Assembly (NCBI GenBank): GCA_020137815.1
Contig: CM035361.1
Location: 735,524 to 799,523, forward strand
DNA: 64,000 nt
From: Hormiphora californensis
Lineage: Eukaryota; Ctenophora; Tentaculata; Cydippida; Pleurobrachiidae
Direction of reading: 5' to 3'
The translations under genes were made by a program, and so were the position numbers. The notes below the pieces were generated by a model. The model was given only the letters and a program-made list of their open reading frames with translations. It was not told the origin of the DNA and ran no database searches. This document shows, piece by piece, positions 45,920 to 64,000 of this stretch (its first letter is position 1; every line of letters starts with the position of its first letter).

Positions 45920-46335
45920 CTACCCGTCAGCACTCTCCCCGGCAGGGCCTAGTCCAATCATTAGTTTATGGCAGCATTTTTGGTCAATACTACCCACCGT
46001 CCCACCCGACCCGCCCCGCCCCGCCACCCCACCCGCCTCCCCCGCCCTGACCCGTCCCAAGGTAGAGGACTTTCTGAAACAGCTCACTACAGCGACAATC
46101 CTTGTGTTTTGGTGCACTAACTCTAAGTCGCTTATCGCGTGTAACAACTCAGAAATATTCTTATCTGCCCCACCAGTCTTGTCTTCTAGCACATTTTACA
46201 TCCTAGTGGCCCTGCAAAGTGTCCTACCCCTTATTTGTGTTTGATTGTTCTCATTTATCTTTATCTCTAACGGAATTGGATACACCTCATCTCCATTCTC
46301 ATCACCAACAACATCACCGTACCAATCATCCATCA
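45920..46335 (-). CDS. Two adjacent small ORFs of unknown origin
   Basis: ORF 46335-46189 (MDDWYGDVVGDENGDEVYPI ..., 48 aa) overlaps by a few bases a second ORF 46192-45920 in another frame. The second begins MLEDKTGGADKNISELLHAI and has an acidic, helical first half. It then runs into a GC-rich Gly repeat. The first reads like real coding sequence. No homolog recognised; could be a remnant of a mobile element or retrogene. Confidence 0.25.
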
Positions 46336-47261
46336 AAATTCTGTAAGTTCACCTGTTCGTATGTGACGCCAGAAGGGTCATGATTCACTCCGTGTGTTCC
46401 GATGTTTGCCATGTTATGGGTGATTTGTGAGGTATCCTATTTATCCCACAAATGTATCTATAATCTCAAAACACAGAAAGGTTTGGTTTGGGTTGGGTGA
46501 ACGTTAAGATATACGGCTAAAACACTAACAGCTATAGCGCAACAATATCTTGACTTCGTTATCAATTACAAAACACTGTTCCAGTCCACACCAAGTCAAC
46601 TTCACTGAGTATCACTCCAACAGTCAATCGTCAACCTCAACCTCAACCACTCAACCTCAACTGCAACACTCAACACTTTCTTCTCCAAGTCCGTTCCTTT
46701 TATCTGACTTCTTCAGCAGATCACATGACCCGAGCACCTCTACGTGGCAGTCTCTCGTTCTCCCCACTCGTCTCATCGTGATTGGCTGGGGCGCCCTGAC
46801 GTAGGTAGTTCTTGCTCTCCTTCGTCCAGTGATCTGTATCTCACTCCGCTTGGTTGTCGGATCAACACCTCGTCGTTCTACTTTCTCTCTTCGTACTGGG
46901 TTCTCTCTCAGCAAGCAACTAAAATCTAACCCTTCACTTATCACTTTTAACATAACAAAAGAACCCTAGCGATCTTTCAATTTCAGCTTCTTCCCTCACA
47001 CACTAACAACCTAACAAACAAACCATTATAACTCAAGTCTGTTAGAGTATAATTGAGGGTGGCAGTTAGTACCATGATGTGCATATGATCATTGCATTGC
47101 AGGTCGGAAAATAGCTTTCCTTATCAGACGCGTAAATGTCTGTCTAACAAAGATTACAGGCTATTAACCCCAAGGGGTGCAACCCCGCACGTATTGTCTG
47201 TTCACAGATTGTGTAAAGTGTGTGTTTGAAAGTAATTGGCCACTCAAAACACGGTATACAT

Positions 47262-47425
47262 CGGGATGCCAGACCCAAACCCAAGGCACTCTCAAAGGCA
47301 AAACGTTACCTTGTTCCAGACCAAACTAAACTCAAGACACTCACAAAGGCAAAACGTTACCTTGTTCCGGACCAAACTAAACTCAAGAAACTCTCAAAGG
47401 CAAAACGATACCTTGTTCCAGACCC
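47262..47425. repeat. Three 60-bp tandem repeats
   Basis: Units contain AAAGGCAAAACGTTACCTTG then TTCCAGACCAAACTAAACTC. Open frames here follow from the period being a multiple of three. Confidence 0.75.
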
Positions 47426-48029
47426 TGTAACTTTATATGATAAAGCTTGCGTAATCATTGAAATCTATGTATTATTATGATCAGTTTTTAACTATCTAAA
47501 TGACTGACTAAGACAGACACAAGACAAGCGTAGGGCCCTCCAATGTGCACTGCTCTCCCTTGAATTTTCAAGCGAGTTCGTACAAATACAAATACAAATA
47601 CAAATATACATTTATTGTCCGCTTTTCATTGTCCATATTATAAAGAACAACACGAGTTCTGTTAGGTCTTGACTACTAGCATCACTTGGTGCGGACTTCG
47701 TCTCACTAACTCTCGTTTCAAAAGCGGTTAGTTTTATACCAAGGATTTCCAGATATTTTTCAAGAAGATATTTTCTGAGGGTAATTTTTATTAGTTAAAC
47801 CATATTTAAATCGGATGATGAAATATACTGTCTCTGCTTACTGCAGATTAATAGAATATGCTCTTGGATCTAGAGATCCAGAAATGAATATTTTAGCTCC
47901 AGGGCTTTAGCCCTTAAACAATCGATACTGTCTTATACAACTTGGGTGAGGACTGAGGATCCGACTGCTTCACCTGTAGGAGAACCAAGGAGCGGAAGAG
48001 AAGTCATACTCGCTGTAGCCTGCATCTCA

Positions 48030-48405
48030 CCACACTGGCTGTACTTCTATAAGTAAAGCCCAACACACTCCACTGCACCACACCATACTGGCTGTACTTC
48101 TATAAGTAGAGCCCAACACACTCCACTACACTACACCATACTGGCTGTACTTCTGTTAGTAAAGCCCAACACACTCCACTGCACCACACTATACTGGCTG
48201 TACTTCTATAGGTAAAGCCCAACACACTCCACTGCACTACACCATACTGGCTGTACTTCTATAAGTAAAGCCCAACACACTCCACTGCACTACACCATAC
48301 TGGCTGTTCTTCTATAAGTAAAGCCCAACACACTCCACTGCAACACACTATACTGGCTGTACTTCTATAAGTAGAGGCCAACACACTCCACTGCACAACA
48401 CCTCA
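48030..48405. repeat. 53-bp tandem repeat, about seven copies
   Basis: Unit: CTGGCTGTACTTCTATAAGT + AAAGCCCAACACACTCCACTG. Followed by a T-rich tract (48480-48560). Confidence 0.88.
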
Positions 48406-48516
48406 CTGCAACCCTTCCACCCCCATACCCCAATTTTGGTGTCCATTTATAATTTATATTTCCCCCTTTTTTCTTTACCGCTTTTTTTTTTTTTTTTGGA
48501 TCTTTTCTGCTTTACT

Positions 48517-48548
<32 letters not shown>

Positions 48549-49272
48549 CTTTTTTTTTTTGATTTTTTAGCCCAGGCTATGCCGTCTATACCCGGGTGGT
48601 ATTTGTTGAGTAAGGGGGAACACTCTTCCCCCTTACTCAACAAGGTGGTATGAGACTTGGTACGCCTTAGCTTAATGCCCCAAAAAATATCAAGATTAAA
48701 ATTGAAAAGGAGGAAAAGGCATTCCAATTTTTTTTAAATCTAACGAAATTTCGCGAAATTAACTAAAAAAGTTAACTTTTTGCATTGCATAGTCTCATGA
48801 ACGTGCGATAAATACACAGTTACGATGCAAAATAGCGCCGCGCGGAATAAAAGGACATGCGCGTGACTTGACATGCATTTGCATTTTTCAAAATCAGTTT
48901 TGTTTTTTAAATTTCAAAAATTGAACTTTGGGTTCTCCGTTCTTTGCTCTCCTTAGGGGCTAGAGCTAAATTTCTTACAAACACTGAGAATAACTTATTT
49001 CCACTTTCTTTGTTTAATTAGTGTGGTGTTTTTGCTCAACGTTTATTTACAGCATAGAGGGAGCCGGGAGGCACGTCCACCCACCGGGATTTGGGCTTTG
49101 AAACTGCTGGAGTTGGCCCAACTCAATTGGCTTTGTCTTAAGTTTTTAGGATAAAGGACTATTTTAAAATATACCTTTTGCATCACTAAAACATACAAAC
49201 AATCTTTAATTAGTCAATGCAACAATCATTATTACAAATCTAAAATACAATGAAAAACATCTAGGCTCTAGC

Positions 49273-58341
<9,069 letters not shown>

Positions 58342-58461
58342 CTCTCAATTGTTAGTCATGTCACATTGTCATCTTGTCATCTTGAACAATCTCCTGGTGT
58401 TGTGGTTTTGATAGGGCAATGATGAGAGGAAGTTAGTTAAGAAGCAAGAAAATCTAAAGCC

Positions 58462-58677
58462 ATGGGTATAAAACATACACCCGCGATTCTAGTAATAGAG
58501 TCTATAATTAACAATAACTGTCGACTGATTGGAAGATGTACAGAACTAGATATAATAGAAAGGCCAACAATTGGTGTGTACAAACGAGTGAAGACTTTTT
58601 CAGTTTTCCAAAACAATGTTTGCCACCCCTTGACTACAGTACATCCTAATTTATGCAACGTGTCTGAAATGTGGTAG
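58462..58677 (+). CDS. Possible first exon of the plus-strand propeller gene
   Basis: Open stretch beginning MGIKHTPAILVIESIINNNC, 121 bases from the divergent transporter start. The next recognised exon (58871) needs a phase-0 donor; candidates are weak (GTACAT after LTT, GTGTCT after LCN). The opposite strand is also open here. It may be the start of the beta-propeller gene, unrelated, or only intergenic DNA. Confidence 0.25.
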   Translation: MGIKHTPAILVIESIINNNCRLIGRCTELDIIERPTIGVYKRVKTFSVFQNNVCHPLTTVHPNLCNVSEMW

Positions 58678-58793
58678 ACAAAGTTAACAGACTATAGAAC
58701 GATTCATAGATGCACAAGTAGTGTAACCTGGACTAAAGAAAGTGTATGATGAGGGACAGTGGTTTCCGGGTTCTTTTTGTCAACTTTGCAGTT

Positions 58794-61564
<2,771 letters not shown>

Positions 61565-61810
61565 TAAATTGTTCCAAGAACAGAAGAAACAGTCAGAACA
61601 CATATGTGTCAAGAGTTGTATTCAGAAATACAGTCGGAGCGCGGTAAATCGGGGTCCCAGTTTCCCCAACACAATACTCAATTATTCCAGGGGCCGATTT
61701 GGGGCATGTGTCCTGGACTCCCATACAGTGCTGGTATCCCGACCCGGCCTGAGACTTTGGTATGCTCACATATCAGGTATTATTGGAATTCGGAAATCAG
61801 TTGACTATTA

Positions 61811-61885
61811 TTTTTTCCCCGCCTGGGTGAATGCCGAAGGCATTCACCCAGATGCCTTTTGCAAAAAGGCATAGGGGTTTAGAAT
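61811..61885 (+). repeat. GAA-loop double hairpin, copy 3
   Basis: TGGGTGAATGCC, GAA loop, GGCATTCACCCA, then ATGCCTTTTGCAAAAAGGCAT and GGGGTTTAGAA. Two more hairpins (CCACCCGGC-GAA-GCCGGGTGG and GCGCACCC-AAT-GGGTGCGC followed by CTAG) lie 260-390 bases downstream and may be the other end of the same element. Confidence 0.7.
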
Positions 61886-62082
61886 TCGACAATCTCTATT
61901 ATAATTTGGAGATGAACGTCGTCGAAGTGGTCGTTCGTTAGGCGGTATCTAAGCGACAGTGCTCCTTCATAAAACACTTTATGTGGCCAAAGCTGTTGCT
62001 CACACTTTTGGAACTTCCAGTGGAAGTTTGTTGATATTTTCGAATGAATTTCAACAATTCAGTCCCCATAGTTATCACTCCA

Positions 62083-62096
62083 GTTGCCATGGCAAC
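62083..62096. promoter_or_regulatory. Perfect symmetric X-box
   Basis: GTTGCCATGGCAAC, a full RFX-type palindrome, within the suspected element between the propeller and secreted-protein genes. Motif match only. Confidence 0.35.
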
Positions 62097-62460
62097 CGTT
62101 TTATTCACGTTAAAAGTGACGAAAAGAACCACCCGGCGAAGCCGGGTGGGTTATCAATTAAAAGCCCTTACTTGAGGCGCACCCAATGGGTGCGCTAGTA
62201 TACCATAATAGGGCTTTAGCCTCCCAGCGGCCCTCATGAACTACCTACTCACGAATTTGTTTCGAGTTTTAACCTGTTTGACTGTTCTATCGAAATAAAA
62301 TATCAAAAGCAGGTCAACAATTTTTGGGAAATAAACCATGGTGACGAAGTGTTCGTTACACAAAAAAAAAACACGGTTGAGGGAAAAAATAGAAAGGTAG
62401 TGGTGAAGTATTAGACGCTCTCAGTAAGCAATGCTCCCCAATCAACGGATCAGCACATAC

Positions 62461-62620
62461 TGGTATATGCTGATAATTAGCAGACATACCCTACTGCAAT
62501 CCATGTAATACCACGTGACACACAACACCATATATGGGCATACCACGTGACACACAACACCATATTTGGGCAGATCAGCTGATTAGCAGGCATACCCTAC
62601 TGCAATCCAAGTAATGCTCC
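62461..62620. repeat. Duplicated 3' end of the secreted-protein gene
   Basis: CATACCCTACTGCAATCCA (the antisense of the coding end) occurs at 62486 and again at 62590. Between them the unit TACCACGTGACACACAACACC is itself repeated (62509 and 62540). Only the 62583-62719 copy has an intact exon. Confidence 0.7.
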
Positions 62621-63304
62621 AGTGATAATCCTTTGCTTGCTGTACAGTTAGTCCTGCATCTTTGGTGTATACGTAAACTCGGAAAGATGTTTCGGTGATG
62701 GTATAGGTTGCAGATCCTCCTGTAAGAGAATATGGAGTTAAAAATTGTTGAAATCTTTCAGCTATGACGGGCGCTATGACTTGCTAGACACTATATCCTA
62801 TATTTACCTTTTGCCCTCCAATGGCTTGATTTTCCGTTGAGAGTGGTAACTACGTTAGGGGATGCTACAAATTCACACTCGGTCATGTCGATATCTGTAT
62901 ACATTCCAACAGGAGTGGAATAGTCTGTCCAGGTTGTACCTCCCATGCCTGAAATGAATAAGTAGAACATGGTGCAAAATTGGACCTTTTTTATTAACAT
63001 CGTCTAGCCCCCATCTCGGCTGTGGATCTACACTCTAAAGTCTATATGGTACATTACTAACCGGTAGTACCCCCCCAAATCCCAATATAGTACATTACTA
63101 ACCGGTAGTACCTCTCCAAATCCCAATATAGTACATTACTAACCGGTAGTACCTCCCCAATATAGTGCATTACTAACCGGTTGTTCCAGAACAAGTTCTC
63201 ACACAAAGACTCCGTCCCGCTGTTCCATCGTTATCATTAACAAGCACGACATCAGCGCTGACCAGCGCCATTGCCAGTAGAACAAGAGAAAAAACTCGTA
63301 GCAT
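62583..63304 (-). CDS. Small secreted protein (134 aa), three exons
   Basis: Exons 63304-63178, 62948-62808 and 62719-62583, joined in phase 1 at both junctions, ending in TAA. The product begins MLRVFSLVLLAMALVSA, a signal peptide. It continues with RSLCVRTCSGTTGMGGTTWT, DYSTPVGMYTDIDMTECEFV, TTLNGKSSHWRAKG, a beta-rich region (SATYTITETSFRVYVYT) and HWSITWIAVGYAC. The pattern of a W-x-x-Y start, D-x-x-x-C, SSHW, F-R-V-Y-V and W-x-I-x-W resembles a widespread small extracellular domain I have seen in invertebrates and protists. I cannot name it with confidence. Intron 1 contains a tandem repeat of its own donor site. Confidence 0.72.
63040..63180 (-). repeat. Tandem repeat of a 5' splice site in the secreted-protein gene
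   Basis: The exon 1 donor context ACCG then GTTAGTAATG is followed by three more copies (TACTACCG then GTTAGTAATG) at intervals of about 37 to 45 bases. Only the exon-proximal copy keeps the recognised frame. Confidence 0.8.
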
Positions 63305-63350
63305 CACGACAGGAAATAAAAGAAACTTCTGATTCATCTGTTATATATCT

Positions 63351-64000
63351 CGACCAAAACGCGGAGTTTTTACGTCAGCCGACCCGAAACCGGATTAAAT
63401 TTGGCCACCCGCTGGTCTCAGGGCCTCCAAATATGTCAAAATATGTTTAAATTATCATTCTGGGTCATTTAGACCTTTTAATTACATGTAATTACCCTTT
63501 AATTACATGTAATTACATTTTAATTATATGTAATTACTTTCAATTACATTCCAATTACTTCAGCACCTCGAGAGCTTTCGAACGCACCCTAGAACACCTT
63601 TCTACTCCTTCTAATTGCCGAGATCTGCATACCCCTTATTTTGACTGTTTTTCGCGTCCTACCCCTTATAGGTTTGGGTATGGCCATCGCCACACCCCCT
63701 ATACGTCGCGGGACCTCGAGACCTTTCCAACGAGCCATAGAACACCTCTCTACTACTTCAGGGGGCTTCAAAACTTTCACTCTAAAAATATCTATGGTTT
63801 TATGGTTTATGGTTACCTCGACCAAAACGCGGAGTTTTTACGTCAGCCGACCCGAAACCGGATTAAATTTGGCCACCCGCTGGTCTCAGGGCCTCCAAAT
63901 ACGTCAAAATATGTCTGAATTGTCATTTGGGGTCATTTAGACCTTTTAATTACATGTAATTACCCTTTAATTACATGTAATTACTTCCAATTACATGTAA
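63351..64000. repeat. 467-bp satellite, start of array at window edge
   Basis: CTCGACCAAAACGCGGAGTT occurs at 63351 and again at 63818, followed in both by the same roughly 180 bases including repeated TTTAATTACATGTAATTAC. At least 1.4 units are present; the array probably continues past the window. Confidence 0.75.

Larger units (their letters stand above)
44340..49270. other. Repeat-rich intergenic region
   Basis: Holds an inverted-repeat element (44.47-45.07 kb), a perfect hairpin, two small ORFs, 60-bp and 53-bp tandem repeats, T-rich tracts and a short hairpin at 48605-48646 (GAGTAAGGGGGAA stem). I see no supported multi-exon gene. Confidence 0.5.

Overview
This is eukaryotic, animal-type DNA: genes split into many short exons with GT-AG introns, AT-rich intergenic DNA, and a very heavy load of small transposons, foldback elements, minisatellites and (AG)n/(CT)n tracts. 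Presence of a BK-type potassium channel identifies a metazoan. The short introns and divergent sequences fit an early-branching animal such as a sponge, but that is an inference and I cannot name the species.

Region by region. 1-6.2 kb has no convincing gene; it holds an inverted minisatellite (1.67-2.94 kb) and a Helitron (3.83-5.33 kb) carrying a nested hAT-like foldback element. 6.24-28.6 kb, minus strand, is one gene of about 30 exons for a Slo1/BK-type potassium channel of about 1,100 residues. I could follow it from the start codon (28601) to the stop (6238) with matching splice phases at nearly every junction. A secreted-protein gene lies on the opposite strand inside one of its 3' introns (10.43-13.46 kb), probably broken by one base. 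28.6-49 kb is dominated by (AG)n tracts, MITEs and tandem repeats; a few well-spliced exon candidates on the minus strand (33.4-42.1 kb) suggest an unidentified membrane-protein gene or a relic. 49.27-58.34 kb, minus strand, is a complete 14-exon major facilitator transporter resembling SLC18B1, with two Helitrons back to back in one intron. 58.4-61.56 kb, plus strand, is the 3' part of a gene for a WD40-like beta-propeller protein, facing away from the transporter. 62.58-63.30 kb, minus strand, is a complete three-exon gene for a small secreted protein, followed by a 467-bp satellite at the window edge.

The most interesting system is the channel gene. It has two 90-base exons of identical length and phase that each encode the selectivity filter (GYGD) and start of S6, so they can only be used one at a time. 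It has a second pair of alternative exons at the calcium-bowl position, and neither encodes the aspartate-rich bowl. It also has a decayed duplicate near the S2 exon. Several exon edges here and in the small secreted-protein gene sit inside minisatellites that repeat the splice site itself. Together this suggests a locus that diversifies channel properties by local tandem duplication of exons and exon edges.
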